Source: Arthrobacter gengyunqii (GTDB lineage Bacteria > Actinomycetota > Actinomycetes > Actinomycetales > Micrococcaceae). Taken from it: a stretch of 64,000 nt of DNA. Made by a program: the position numbers and the translations under genes. How positions within the stretch are numbered: the first letter of the stretch is position 1; each line of letters opens with the position of its first letter. Shown here piece after piece: positions 12,320 to 20,581 of this stretch. The stretch is taken from the NCBI RefSeq assembly GCF_023022985.1, contig NZ_CP095461.1:1-64000 (forward strand), given 5' to 3'. A model generated the notes under the pieces. The model was not told where the DNA came from, ran no database searches, and saw only the letters and a list, made by a program, of their open reading frames with translations.

Positions 12320-12412
12320 TGCGTTAACGGTCAGGTCCGTACCAGGTGCTCCGTCGCTGCCGGTCCGCCAGCGCAGACAGCGGAAGGTCTGCAGTCCTCT
12401 ATTGTTGCTCTG

Positions 12413-13330
12413 GTGATCGTTTTCCTCGCCGTGATCGGCGTCCTCGGGGTATCGGCTTCCGGCCCCATCATGGCAGCTACGGCTGCCCCGGCGTTGGCCA
12501 TAGCCTTCTGGCGCAATGCCCTTGGCGCGGTGGTTATGGGGGTTCCCGCAGCCCTGCGCAATCCCCGCGGATTCACGCGGCTAACCCGGACCGAGGCCAA
12601 GTGGATTCTCATCGCGTCCGTGGCCCTCGCCCTGCATTTCGCCTGCTTCATCACGTCCCTGAAACTCACCTCGGTTGCTGCCGCCACCGCCCTGGTCTGC
12701 CTGCAGGCGGGTTGGATTGCCCTGTTCAACCTGCTGCGCGGCATTCCTGTGGCGCCCCGCGTGCTGGCCGGGCTTGCCGCAGCGTTGATCGGCGTCGTCG
12801 TTATTACCGGCTTTGACCTGACGCTGTCCCGGGAGGCAGCGCTGGGAGATCTGCTGGCCGTTGCCGGCGGAGCTTTGGCCGGTCTGTACACCATTGCCGG
12901 CAGCAAGGCCCGGGCCACCATGAGCACCGGAACCTACACTTCGCTCTGCTACGGCCTGTGCTCGCTGCTCCTGCTGCTCCTGTGCGCCATTTTCAGGCAA
13001 CCCCTGGTGTCTTTTTCACCGGAGGCATGGATTGGGATTTTGGCGGTGACCGTGGTGGCGCAGATCCTGGGGCACAGCGTGTTCAACCACCTGCTCGCAG
13101 TGATCTCACCGCTGGTCGTGTCCATGATCATCCTGCTGGAAATCCCCGGAGCAGCCATCCTCGCGGCAGTGTTCCTCGGCGAGCAGCTGCCGGCCGGAAC
13201 CTACGGGGGCCTGGTCCTGATTCTGTGCGGACTCGCCGTGGTGGTCACCGGACAGGGACGCCGAGCCGCCCGCACCGAGATCCTGCCGCCGGCGCCGCCC
13301 GCACTGGGCGGCGACATGGACAAGGACTAA
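12413..13330 (+). CDS. EamA-family (DMT superfamily) transporter
   Basis: This is a probable inner-membrane drug/metabolite exporter with about ten transmembrane helices in two EamA repeats. Supporting segments are ASGPIMAATAAPALAIAFWR in the first repeat and LLAVISPLVVSMIILLEIPG in the second, the latter typical of DMT proteins. Substrate cannot be told. The open frame extends upstream into tRNA-Ala and its terminator hairpin, so the far start is impossible. GTG at 12413 puts the first helix at the N-terminus and gives 305 residues, the usual length. No good ribosome binding site was seen. A strong convergent terminator follows. Confidence 0.82.
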   Translation: MIVFLAVIGVLGVSASGPIMAATAAPALAIAFWRNALGAVVMGVPAALRNPRGFTRLTRTEAKWILIASVALALHFACFITSLKLTSVAAATALVCLQAGWIALFNLLRGIPVAPRVLAGLAAALIGVVVITGFDLTLSREAALGDLLAVAGGALAGLYTIAGSKARATMSTGTYTSLCYGLCSLLLLLLCAIFRQPLVSFSPEAWIGILAVTVVAQILGHSVFNHLLAVISPLVVSMIILLEIPGAAILAAVFLGEQLPAGTYGGLVLILCGLAVVVTGQGRRAARTEILPPAPPALGGDMDKD

Positions 13331-13335
13331 GACAC

Positions 13336-13370
13336 AAAAAAAGAGGGTTCCCGCTAAGCGGGAACCCTCT
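13336..13370. terminator. Bidirectional terminator between convergent genes
   Basis: A 13-base perfect stem (13342-13354 and 13358-13370) with loop TAA is preceded by a run of seven A (13336-13342). Read on the minus strand this is a stem followed by a T run, a classical terminator for the repeat protein gene ending at 13396. It may also stop the transporter gene from the plus side. Confidence 0.88.
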
Positions 13371-13395
13371 GAAAGTACTGCGGTGAAAGGCCTGC

Positions 13396-14376
13396 TTACT
13401 CGGCGGACTTTTCGGCGGACTTGTCAGCATGTGCGCCCGATGTCTTTAGGGCGTCAGATACCTTGCCGGCTGCTTCCTTGCTGTGCTTGCCGGCCTCGGC
13501 GGCCTTCTCGCCGCTGCGGGCAGCAGCGCGTTCGGCTGCTTCCTTGATGCTGGCTACCGTTTCCTTGGTTTCATGCGCGGATTCCTTGCCGTTCGCAGCA
13601 GCCTTGGACACGGAGTCCTCCGGCTTGGCAGCAACCGGGGCAGGTGCCGTGGCAGCTGCAGCAGGCTTGGGGGCTGCGGATTCGGTTGAAGCCGGCTTGG
13701 GCTCGGGAACCTTGATGGTCTCGGGCTTGGCCGGGGCAGGCGTCTTCCAGGGATCCTCCACCGGGCGGGACACGCGCCAGGCTGCAACGCCGGCAGTAAC
13801 AGCTGCAGCAAGGATGCCGAAGATCAGCCAGCCCTTGCCGCCGCTCTTCTGGCTCTTGCGGGCTTCCTTGGCAGCCTTGGCGGCAGCCTTCTGGGTCTGC
13901 TTCAAGGCCTTCTTGTTGCCGGTAACCTTCGCAACGGCCGTCTGCACCGGTACGGAAGCGGCACCAAGGGAACGCGTTACTGTTGCCGAAGCATCGCCGA
14001 TGCGGGTGGAGAGGGTGGGGATGTAGTCATCCACCACCTTGTCACGGGCACCGGTGATGACCGGAGTTGCACGGTCCAGGGTGTGCTGGATACGGGGCGT
14101 TGCCTCATCCACTGCGTGGCTGATCCTCGGACCCACCTTCTGCAGACCATCCTGGATGCGCGGCGTGACCGTGGCTACCCCGGCAGCAACGCCGTCACCG
14201 GCGCGCTTGATGCCTTCCTGGATTTTGGGTGAAGCGGTCTCGATACCCTTTTCGATGCGGGGCATCGCCCAGTCACGAGCGGCCTCAACCTTGGGCGTTG
14301 CCCAGTCACGTGCTGTTTCTACGCCTGCAGTGACATTGGATTCAAAGTCACGGGCAATACGGTCCTTCTTCTTCAA
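13396..14376 (-). CDS. Membrane protein with tandem 11-residue helical repeats (apolipoprotein/LEA-like)
   Basis: I do not recognise a named family. The 326-residue product has at least eight consecutive 11-residue units (residues 28-115), for example PRIEKGIETAS, PKIQEGIKRAG, PRIQDGLQKVG, PRISHAVDEAT, PRIQHTLDRAT. A Lys/Ala-rich stretch (155-182) precedes one transmembrane helix (about 183-200). The last 125 residues are rich in Ala, Pro, Lys and Glu with no hydrophobic segment. Eleven-residue periodicity is known from apolipoproteins, synuclein and LEA proteins and implies an amphipathic helix on a membrane surface; that role is inference. The TTG at 14376 is chosen because GGGAGG lies five bases upstream. 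Confidence 0.75.
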   Translation of the reverse strand: MKKKDRIARDFESNVTAGVETARDWATPKVEAARDWAMPRIEKGIETASPKIQEGIKRAGDGVAAGVATVTPRIQDGLQKVGPRISHAVDEATPRIQHTLDRATPVITGARDKVVDDYIPTLSTRIGDASATVTRSLGAASVPVQTAVAKVTGNKKALKQTQKAAAKAAKEARKSQKSGGKGWLIFGILAAAVTAGVAAWRVSRPVEDPWKTPAPAKPETIKVPEPKPASTESAAPKPAAAATAPAPVAAKPEDSVSKAAANGKESAHETKETVASIKEAAERAAARSGEKAAEAGKHSKEAAGKVSDALKTSGAHADKSAEKSAE

Positions 14377-14530
14377 AACTACCTCCCGGGATAGTGACGG
14401 TTCATTCCTTACACTACGTTGACTTGGCAACTGCGTGCTATTGACCGGCTGGGCGGGGCGGACTTTTCACTGTGCGCTGAACCTGCGGAATTCCGCCCGT
14501 CTGATCCCCGGCCGTGGAAGAATGTTGCAT

Positions 14531-15073
14531 ATGACTGCTATTCCTACCGCAATTGCGACCATCCACACGTCCATGGGCGACATCAAGGTGAACCTCTTCG
14601 GCAACCACGCGCCCAAGACGGTCAAGAACTTTGTTGGCCTGGCCACCGGCGAAATCGAGTGGACCGACCCGGCAACGGGAGAGAAGACCAGCCGCCCGCT
14701 GTACGACGGCACCATCTTCCACCGCATCATCAAGGACTTTATGATCCAGGGCGGCGATCCCCTGGGCCGCGGCACCGGCGGGCCGGGCTACCAGTTTGAC
14801 GACGAAATCAACCCGGACCTGGACTTCTCCACCCCGTACAAGCTGGCCATGGCAAACGCCGGTATCCAGATGGGCCGCGGAACCAACGGTTCGCAGTTCT
14901 TCATCACCTCGGTTCCGACCACCTGGCTGCAGGGCAAGCACACGATCTTCGGCGAGGTAGCCGACGACGAATCACGCGCCCTCGTTGACCAGCTCAACGC
15001 CGTCGCCACCGATATGCGCGACAAGCCGGCCGAAGACGTTGTCATCAACAGCATCACTGTCGAACAGCTCTAA
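14531..15073 (+). CDS. Cyclophilin-type peptidyl-prolyl cis-trans isomerase
   Basis: The product is a cytoplasmic single-domain cyclophilin of 180 residues that catalyses proline isomerisation during protein folding. The catalytic block FHRIIKDFMIQGGDP (about residues 58-72), the motif GRGTNGSQFFIT (about 115-126) and the tryptophan/histidine segment WLQGKHTIFGEV (about 132-143) are present. No signal peptide is visible. ATG at 14531 is preferred over an in-frame ATG nine bases upstream, since GGAAG at 14516-14520 is correctly spaced only for the former. It diverges from the repeat protein gene upstream, and a hairpin terminator follows. Confidence 0.95.
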   Translation: MTAIPTAIATIHTSMGDIKVNLFGNHAPKTVKNFVGLATGEIEWTDPATGEKTSRPLYDGTIFHRIIKDFMIQGGDPLGRGTGGPGYQFDDEINPDLDFSTPYKLAMANAGIQMGRGTNGSQFFITSVPTTWLQGKHTIFGEVADDESRALVDQLNAVATDMRDKPAEDVVINSITVEQL

Positions 15074-15086
15074 CCAGTTCACGGAT

Positions 15087-15117
15087 GCCCCGGCCGAACC
15101 CTTCGGCCGGGGCCTTT
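15087..15117 (+). terminator. Hairpin terminator after the cyclophilin gene
   Basis: A 12-base stem (15087-15098 and 15102-15113) with a CCC loop is followed by CTTT. It lies 14 bases after the stop codon. Confidence 0.8.
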
Positions 15118-15155
15118 CGTCCATCTGGCCTCATTTCTCTCTGGGAGTAACGCAA

Positions 15156-16007
15156 ATGTCGTATGGAGTGCCCGCTGAAACACCTGCCTCACAGGTGCCG
15201 GTCTGTCCGCGTCATCCGGATCGGGTCAGCTACATCCGCTGCCAGCGCTGCGGCCGTCCGGCCTGTCCTGAGTGCCAGCATGCAGCACCGGTGGGCATCC
15301 AGTGCGTGGACTGCTTTTCGGAAAGCCGCCGCCAGTCCCCCGCCTACCGGACGCCCTACGGCGGAAAGGTGTCCGGTGGAAAACCGGTGGTTACCATCAC
15401 CCTGATGGTGATCTGCGCGGCCTTCTTCGCCATCCAGTTCTTCTACCCGCCCTTCACCTACGAGCTTTGGTACGCGCCGCTGTACACCGGGAGCGAACCC
15501 TGGCGGATGCTGTCTTCCGCCTTCCTGCACTCCCCATCGGGACTGCTGCACATAGCCTTCAACCTCTATGCCCTCTGGTTCCTGGGCCAGGGGCTGGAAC
15601 CGCAGCTCGGCCGGCTGCGCTTTGCGCTGCTGTACCTTGTTTCAGCACTGGGAGGATCCGTGGGGGTGCTGATCCTCAGCCCGGTCAACCAGCCCGTTGT
15701 CGGTGCCTCAGGAGCAATTTTCGGCCTCTTTGGAGCCCTGCTGGTGGTTCTGCTCCAACGGCGGGCCAGCGTGCGGTCGGTGCTGATCCTGCTGGCGGCC
15801 AACTTTGCGCTGGGATTCTTTGTGCCCAACATTGCCTGGCAGGCGCACCTGGGCGGGTTGCTGACCGGCGTCGCCTGCGCCGCAGTGCTCGTCTACGCAC
15901 CCAAGAGTAAGAACCGTTCCCTGGTGCAGTTTGCCGGACTGGCGGGAATCGTTGTGTTCCTGTGCACCATGACAGCGGTGCTCGCAGCAGCCCGGGGACT
16001 GGTCTGA
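15156..16007 (+). CDS. Rhomboid-family intramembrane serine protease with N-terminal zinc-binding segment
   Basis: This 283-residue integral membrane protein has an N-terminal cysteine-rich segment (residues 11-50, spacing CPRH, CQRC, CPEC, CVDC) resembling a B-box zinc finger. It then has six membrane helices. The catalytic serine is in GASGAIFGLFGALL (about residues 188-201), and the catalytic histidine in QAHLGGLLTG (about 228-237). Rhomboids cut transmembrane substrates within the membrane; the substrate here is unknown. ATG at 15156 follows GGGAG. The zinc-finger/rhomboid arrangement at this locus is common in Actinobacteria. Confidence 0.93.
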   Translation: MSYGVPAETPASQVPVCPRHPDRVSYIRCQRCGRPACPECQHAAPVGIQCVDCFSESRRQSPAYRTPYGGKVSGGKPVVTITLMVICAAFFAIQFFYPPFTYELWYAPLYTGSEPWRMLSSAFLHSPSGLLHIAFNLYALWFLGQGLEPQLGRLRFALLYLVSALGGSVGVLILSPVNQPVVGASGAIFGLFGALLVVLLQRRASVRSVLILLAANFALGFFVPNIAWQAHLGGLLTGVACAAVLVYAPKSKNRSLVQFAGLAGIVVFLCTMTAVLAAARGLV

Positions 16008-16012
16008 GGCGG

Positions 16013-16379
16013 GGATCCACAGCCGTCCTGCGTTATCCACAGGGATACCCACAGTGTTAATAACTCGTTGGGTCAGCCGGGTCTCCAATCGGGCGGGGCA
16101 CAGCAGTGAGCGCGCAAAACCCGCGACGATTAAGGCCCGTTCAGGACTGAACGGAGGAGGCGCGGTGGAACTTTGGAGCCGGAACCAGACAGCCGCGTGT
16201 GACGGCTTATCCCCAACCCCACGAGTTATCCACAGGTTGGTGGCCACCCTGTGAACAGGTTATCCAGAGGCAAAACGGAGTTACACACATGTAATTCCAC
16301 AGCTGTGGATAACTCTCAGCCCCGCCAATCCGGGGAATTTCCGAAGGCGGGAGAAAAAGTTACACACACCTGTGGATAA
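16013..16379. repeat. Second DnaA-box cluster, 14 kb from oriC
   Basis: The roughly 500-base gap between the rhomboid gene and crgA carries four perfect DnaA boxes: TTATCCACA at 16033-16041 and 16226-16234, and the reverse form TGTGGATAA at 16304-16312 and 16371-16379. One-mismatch copies are at 16207-16215 and 16260-16268, and a weaker one at 16013-16021. The right half contains a direct repeat: GTTACACACA at 16280-16289 and 16359-16368, each followed by TGTGGATAACTCT (16304-16316 and 16371-16383). As in oriC, plus boxes come first and minus boxes last. No coding gene is supported in this gap. Confidence 0.85.
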
Positions 16380-16421
16380 CTCTGTGCACAGTGTGTGTAC
16401 AACCGTTCTGCACAGGCAGGC

Positions 16422-16461
16422 AAAAAAAGACGCCTCCGCTGCGGGAAGCAGCGGAGGCGTC
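16422..16461 (-). terminator. Terminator of crgA
   Basis: A perfect 14-base stem (16429-16442 and 16448-16461), loop GGGAA, is flanked by seven A at 16422-16428. On the minus strand this reads as a hairpin followed by a T run, 58 bases after the crgA stop. Confidence 0.9.
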
Positions 16462-16518
16462 TGGTCGGAACGGAAAGGCGGTGCCGGCACTATCCGGGGG
16501 TGAGCCGGTTATAATTGG

Positions 16519-16770
16519 TCAGCGCCAGCGCGTGGTCATCAGGAAGCCGACGATGGCAACGCCGAAACCAACCAGGATGTTGCCGGCGCCCAGGGCCGGC
16601 ACCGGATATTCGCCTTGGGAAATGTAGAAAACGATAATCCACAACAGGCCAATGATCATCAGGCCAAACATGACCGGCTTGTACCAGACCGGGTTCGGCT
16701 TCGGGGCTGACGATGCTTTGGCGGCGGGCGGTGTGGCTGCGGGCTTTTTGCGGGACTTCGACTCAGGCAC
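16519..16770 (-). CDS. crgA: Cell division protein CrgA
   Basis: CrgA is a small actinobacterial divisome protein that interacts with FtsZ, FtsI/FtsQ partners and helps control septation. The 83-residue product begins with a Lys/Pro/Ala-rich cytoplasmic tail (residues 1-28), followed by two membrane helices (about 32-50 and 62-80) and the end MTTRWR. The GTG at 16770 is preceded by a perfect AGGAGG five bases away, which rules out the longer frame. It diverges from the sortase gene, an arrangement typical of this locus in Actinobacteria. Confidence 0.93.
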   Translation of the reverse strand: MPESKSRKKPAATPPAAKASSAPKPNPVWYKPVMFGLMIIGLLWIIVFYISQGEYPVPALGAGNILVGFGVAIVGFLMTTRWR

Positions 16771-16983
16771 GGATCCTCCTAGCGGAACCGGCTCTGTACG
16801 CCGGTCTGTACGGTCATGGCGGGGCCACGGGTGCAGTGCTGCCGCGCCGGGCTGCTGCCCGGCTGTATCCTGACTGGGGGCTGCCACCGCACCTGGCTGT
16901 TTCCCTTGTACTCATCGTAGCGAATGGCGCGCCGTCTGCGTGCCGTCCGTGCCTGCCAGGATTTACTTCATGAAAGGGGAACC

Positions 16984-17790
16984 GTGGCCAGCTCTCGCAG
17001 GGAAGCTTCAGTTTCCATGGGGTCTCACGGCACCCGCAGCGGCGGGAAAAGGCGCAGCGCCGGCCAGTGGATCATTCAAATTGTTGGAGAACTGCTGATT
17101 ACCCTGGGCCTGCTGCTGGTCCTGTACGTGGTGTGGGAGCTTTGGTGGACCAACATCGACGCCAACCGCAAGCAGGAACAGGCACTGGGCAGTCTGTTTA
17201 AGGAATTCGACGGTCCGGTGGAGCCGGTGCCGGAGACCTCCGCGGACGGTCCGGACTACGGAGACCCGGCGGTTCTGCCTGCCATTGAAGCAGAAGGCAC
17301 AACGTTTGCCGTGGTCTACATTCCGCGGTTCGGTGACACCTATTCACGGCCGGTGACAAGTGGTGTGGGAACCGCGGTGCTTGATTCGCTGGGGCTGGGG
17401 CACTATCCCTCCACCGCCATGCCCGGAGAGGTGGGCAACTTTGCGATGGCGGGCCACCGGCAAACGCACGGACAGGTTCTCGACGCCATCCACACGCTCG
17501 TTCCCGGCGATAACATTTACGTGCAGACACAAGACGGCTATTACAGCTACGTCTACCGCAACAACCAGATAGTCCTGCCGAACCGCGTGGATGTGATTGC
17601 GCCGGTGCCGACGCAGCCGGAGGCGGAGCCAACTGAACGCTTCCTCACCCTGACCAGCTGCAACCCCCGGTTCGGCGCCGAGGAGCGCATCATCGCGTAT
17701 GCGGTGATGGACTCCTGGCAGCCCCTCTCGGCCGGCCCCCCGGCGGAGATTGCATCCCAGGTTGCCCACAATGCCGAAGGAGCAGGCTAA
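16984..17790 (+). CDS. Class E sortase
   Basis: Sortases are membrane-anchored transpeptidases that attach surface proteins to the wall. The 268-residue product has a cytoplasmic N-terminus of about 30 residues, one signal-anchor helix (about 33-55) and an extracellular catalytic domain. Catalytic His is in AGHRQTHG (about residue 158), Cys in TLTSCNPRF (about 225) and Arg in EERIIAYA (about 233). The motif and the position next to crgA and the pabA-like gene indicate class E. GTG at 16984 follows AAAGGGGA. The stop codon directly abuts the ATG of the next small gene. Confidence 0.92.
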   Translation: MASSRREASVSMGSHGTRSGGKRRSAGQWIIQIVGELLITLGLLLVLYVVWELWWTNIDANRKQEQALGSLFKEFDGPVEPVPETSADGPDYGDPAVLPAIEAEGTTFAVVYIPRFGDTYSRPVTSGVGTAVLDSLGLGHYPSTAMPGEVGNFAMAGHRQTHGQVLDAIHTLVPGDNIYVQTQDGYYSYVYRNNQIVLPNRVDVIAPVPTQPEAEPTERFLTLTSCNPRFGAEERIIAYAVMDSWQPLSAGPPAEIASQVAHNAEGAG

Positions 17791-17961
17791 ATGTACGGTT
17801 GGATCTTTCGGAGCCTGCCGGGTCCCCTCTGGGTGCGGATCCTCATCGCCCTCGTCCTCATAGCCGGTGCGGTGCTTCTGCTCATGACCTGGGTCTTCCC
17901 GTGGTTCTCCGAATTCAGTTTCCTCAGCCCCCTCACTGATTCCACGATTGAAGGTTCCTAG
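17791..17961 (+). CDS. Small single-pass membrane protein, 56 residues
   Basis: An ATG follows the sortase stop codon without a gap (TAA-ATG) and opens a 56-codon frame. The product starts MYGWIFRSLPGPLWVRI, then has one hydrophobic helix (about residues 17-38) and a short tail with FPWFSEFSFLSPLTDS. Coupled position between the sortase and the glutamine amidotransferase genes supports expression. I do not recognise a family. It might be a partner of the sortase or of the membrane envelope machinery, but this is only inference from the neighbours. Confidence 0.7.
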   Translation: MYGWIFRSLPGPLWVRILIALVLIAGAVLLLMTWVFPWFSEFSFLSPLTDSTIEGS

Positions 17962-17965
17962 CCAT

Positions 17966-18628
17966 ATGAGCAGCATCCGCATACTGGTCGTCGACAATTA
18001 CGACAGCTTCGTCTACACGCTGGTGGGCTACCTGCAGCAGCTGGGAGCCGAAACCACAGTGGTGCGCAACGACGACGTCAGCCTGGCCGAGGCGGTCGAC
18101 CTGGCCGCCGCGCGTGACGGGGTGCTGGTCTCACCGGGTCCCGGCGCCCCGGCGGAGGCAGGCGTGTGCATTGATCTGATCCGCTGGTGCGGAGAGAACA
18201 GCAAGCCCATGCTCGGAATCTGCCTCGGACACCAGGCGCTGGCCGAAGCCTACGGCGGCACCGTGACACACGCCCCTGAACTGATGCACGGTAAAACGTC
18301 CTCAGTCCGGCACGGGGGCACCGATGTGTTCCAGGGGTTGCAAAGTCCGGTAACAGCCACGCGCTATCATTCGCTGGCGGCGGTCGCGGACACCATTCCC
18401 GACCAACTCGAGGTCACGGCGCGGACCGAGAACGGAATTATTATGGGCCTGAGGCATGTATCGGCTCCCCTGTCCGGCGTCCAGTTCCATCCTGAGTCCG
18501 TTCTGACCGAGGGCGGTTACCAGATGCTGGGCAACTGGCTTGAAGGATTGGGGCTGGCCGGAGCGGCGGCCCACGCCGCCACCCTCAGCCCGCTTATGTC
18601 CACAACACGGGAGAACCTCCCGCGCTGA
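17966..18628 (+). CDS. Glutamine amidotransferase, anthranilate/aminodeoxychorismate synthase component II
   Basis: This class I glutamine amidotransferase releases ammonia from glutamine for a partner synthase. The 220-residue protein has VVDNYDSFVYTLVGYL (about residues 8-23), LVSPGPGAP (about 53-61), the nucleophile cysteine in MLGICLGHQALAEAYGG (about 75-91), and the His/Glu pair in GVQFHPESVLTEGG. The sequence fits PabA or TrpG equally well. No component I gene is nearby, so the pathway (folate or tryptophan) stays open. It starts four bases after the small membrane protein and runs into the kinase operon tail to tail, with only six bases between stops. Confidence 0.9.
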   Translation: MSSIRILVVDNYDSFVYTLVGYLQQLGAETTVVRNDDVSLAEAVDLAAARDGVLVSPGPGAPAEAGVCIDLIRWCGENSKPMLGICLGHQALAEAYGGTVTHAPELMHGKTSSVRHGGTDVFQGLQSPVTATRYHSLAAVADTIPDQLEVTARTENGIIMGLRHVSAPLSGVQFHPESVLTEGGYQMLGNWLEGLGLAGAAAHAATLSPLMSTTRENLPR

Positions 18629-18634
18629 GGATCT

Positions 18635-20575
18635 CTAGTCGTCGTTCTTCTTCTTTTTCGTCGCCTCCGACGGTGACGGATCAGGCGTAGCGGGAGCGCT
18701 CGGAGAAGCCTCTTCGGTGGGGGCCGCCGGTGCCTTGGCCACGGTCAGGGAGATGGTGCTGCCCTGGTCAACGTCCATGCCGCCTTCAACGCTTTGAGCG
18801 GTCACAGTGCCCGGCTCCAGGACGGCGTTTTCAACTTCATCGACGGTGATGGTCAGCGCTATGTTCGGATCTGACATGATGGCCTGCGCGGTCTCCAGCG
18901 GACTTCCCACCAGGTCCGGAACCGTCACCTTGCCGGTGGACAGCACCAGATCCACCGTGGTGCCCGTCGGGACGGACTCTCCAACGGCGGGGGTGGAGGA
19001 CAGGACCCTGCCCGCGGCGACCGTGGCACTGTTGGCCTCGGTGGTGGCCCCGCCCTGGAGATTGAGTTTGCGCAGGGTATCCCGGGCTTCCGGCTCGGTC
19101 ATGCCGGGCAGATTCTCCGGTATCACCACTTGTGAGGGGCCCTGTGAAATGTACAGGATGACCTTGCGGTCCAGCGCAACCTCGGTGCCGCCCTCGGGCT
19201 CGGTTCCGATGGCCAGGCCGGCCTTCACTGTGTCGCTGTACTGCTGCTCGATGGTGGGCGCCCCAAAGCCGGCGTCCATGATGATGTTCAGGGCATCTGT
19301 CTGCGTCTTGGACTGAACGCTGGGCATCAGCTTGGTTACCGGTGCGGTTTCCTTGGGATTGAGCATGTTGTAGGCCAGGACGGAACCCGCTCCGAGCAGA
19401 AGAATCAGAACGATGATCAGCGTGGTGATCCATGCCCGGCGCCGGGCCTTCTGGTCCGGATCACGGTCTCCGGTGGTGCCGATGGCCAGTGCTGCCGGAA
19501 CCTCACCGTCGTCGTGGTTGTCTTTCTCCGCGGAATCAGTGGTGAGCGGTCCGCCGGCGAGGACCCGCGCCATGGCCCGCGTCCTGGGTTCGTCTTCGAT
19601 GGGACTGATCTCGACGGCGGCACGCTTGGCCGGAGACACCGTCAGGGCCTCGGTCGGATGGGTGGCAGGGGACGGGTCCACGGCGGCCGCTGCTCCGCTC
19701 CGGGCGCTAAGGAGCGCGTCCCGGAATTCATGCGCATCTTGGTAGCGGTCGGCACGGTCCTTGGCCAGGCCGCGTTCCAGCACAGCGTCCAGTGAGGCCG
19801 GAATCTCAGGGTTGAAGCTGCTGGCGGCGGGCGGTATTTCCCGGACATGCTGGTACGCCACGGAGACCGGGCTGTCACCAATGAAGGGAGGGCGGCCGGC
19901 GAGCATCTCAAACAGCAGGCAGGCGGCTGAATAAAGGTCGCTGCGGGCATCCACGGTTTCGCCGCGGGCCTGCTCCGGCGACAGATACTGTGCAGTGCCG
20001 ATGACCGCCTGGGTTTGGGTCATGGTGGCAGCGGAATCAGCCATGGCACGGGCGATTCCGAAGTCCATGACCTTGACTCCGCCATCGGAGGTGACCATGA
20101 CATTGGCGGGTTTGATGTCGCGGTGCACAATGCCTGACCGGTGGCTGTATTCCAGCGCGGAAAGAACGCCCAGCGCGTAGTCGACAGCTTTATCAGTGGT
20201 GATTTCACCGGCCTTGACCAGGTCCCGGAGGGTGCGGCCCTGGACATACTCCATCACGATGAAGGGCAGCCGGACGTCCTCGGGGGAAGCCCCGGGTGAT
20301 TCCTGGTCACCGGTGTCGTAGACACTGACGATGGCGGGGTGGTTCAGTCCGGCCACGGCCTGGGCTTCACGCCGGAACCGGGACTGGAAAAGGGGGTCGC
20401 GGGCGAGGTCCGGGCGCAGCACCTTGATGGCAACGGAACGGCCCAGCCTGATGTCACGGCCGAGGTAGACGTCCGCCATGCCGCCGCGCCCAATGAGCTC
20501 GCCGATCTCGTAACGGCCGTTGAGTACCCGTTCAGTGTTCAGCGTGGGCTGTCCCTTGAGGAATTCTGCGCTCAT
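18635..20575 (-). CDS. pknB: Serine/threonine protein kinase PknB with three PASTA domains
   Basis: PknB senses peptidoglycan fragments through extracellular PASTA repeats and phosphorylates division and wall synthesis proteins. The 646-residue product has a kinase domain (about 22-280) with the glycine loop GRGGMADVY, catalytic HRDIKPANV, and DFGIARAM with a threonine-rich activation loop. A juxtamembrane linker, one helix (about 380-402) and three PASTA units (about 415-480, 481-548, 549-615) follow. The tail is rich in Pro, Ser and Lys. It is the last gene of the seven-gene minus-strand operon, seven bases after the pknA stop. Confidence 0.95.
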   Translation of the reverse strand: MSAEFLKGQPTLNTERVLNGRYEIGELIGRGGMADVYLGRDIRLGRSVAIKVLRPDLARDPLFQSRFRREAQAVAGLNHPAIVSVYDTGDQESPGASPEDVRLPFIVMEYVQGRTLRDLVKAGEITTDKAVDYALGVLSALEYSHRSGIVHRDIKPANVMVTSDGGVKVMDFGIARAMADSAATMTQTQAVIGTAQYLSPEQARGETVDARSDLYSAACLLFEMLAGRPPFIGDSPVSVAYQHVREIPPAASSFNPEIPASLDAVLERGLAKDRADRYQDAHEFRDALLSARSGAAAAVDPSPATHPTEALTVSPAKRAAVEISPIEDEPRTRAMARVLAGGPLTTDSAEKDNHDDGEVPAALAIGTTGDRDPDQKARRRAWITTLIIVLILLLGAGSVLAYNMLNPKETAPVTKLMPSVQSKTQTDALNIIMDAGFGAPTIEQQYSDTVKAGLAIGTEPEGGTEVALDRKVILYISQGPSQVVIPENLPGMTEPEARDTLRKLNLQGGATTEANSATVAAGRVLSSTPAVGESVPTGTTVDLVLSTGKVTVPDLVGSPLETAQAIMSDPNIALTITVDEVENAVLEPGTVTAQSVEGGMDVDQGSTISLTVAKAPAAPTEEASPSAPATPDPSPSEATKKKKNDD

Positions 20576-20581
20576 GTCTGA

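Noticed and set aside
12242..12412. Upstream extension of the EamA transporter gene
   Set aside because: It would start inside tRNA-Ala and translate through the terminator hairpin at 12290-12319.
16054..16254. A 66-codon open frame inside the second DnaA-box cluster
   Set aside because: No ribosome binding site or domain; it is broken up by the DnaA boxes and is best explained as non-coding.
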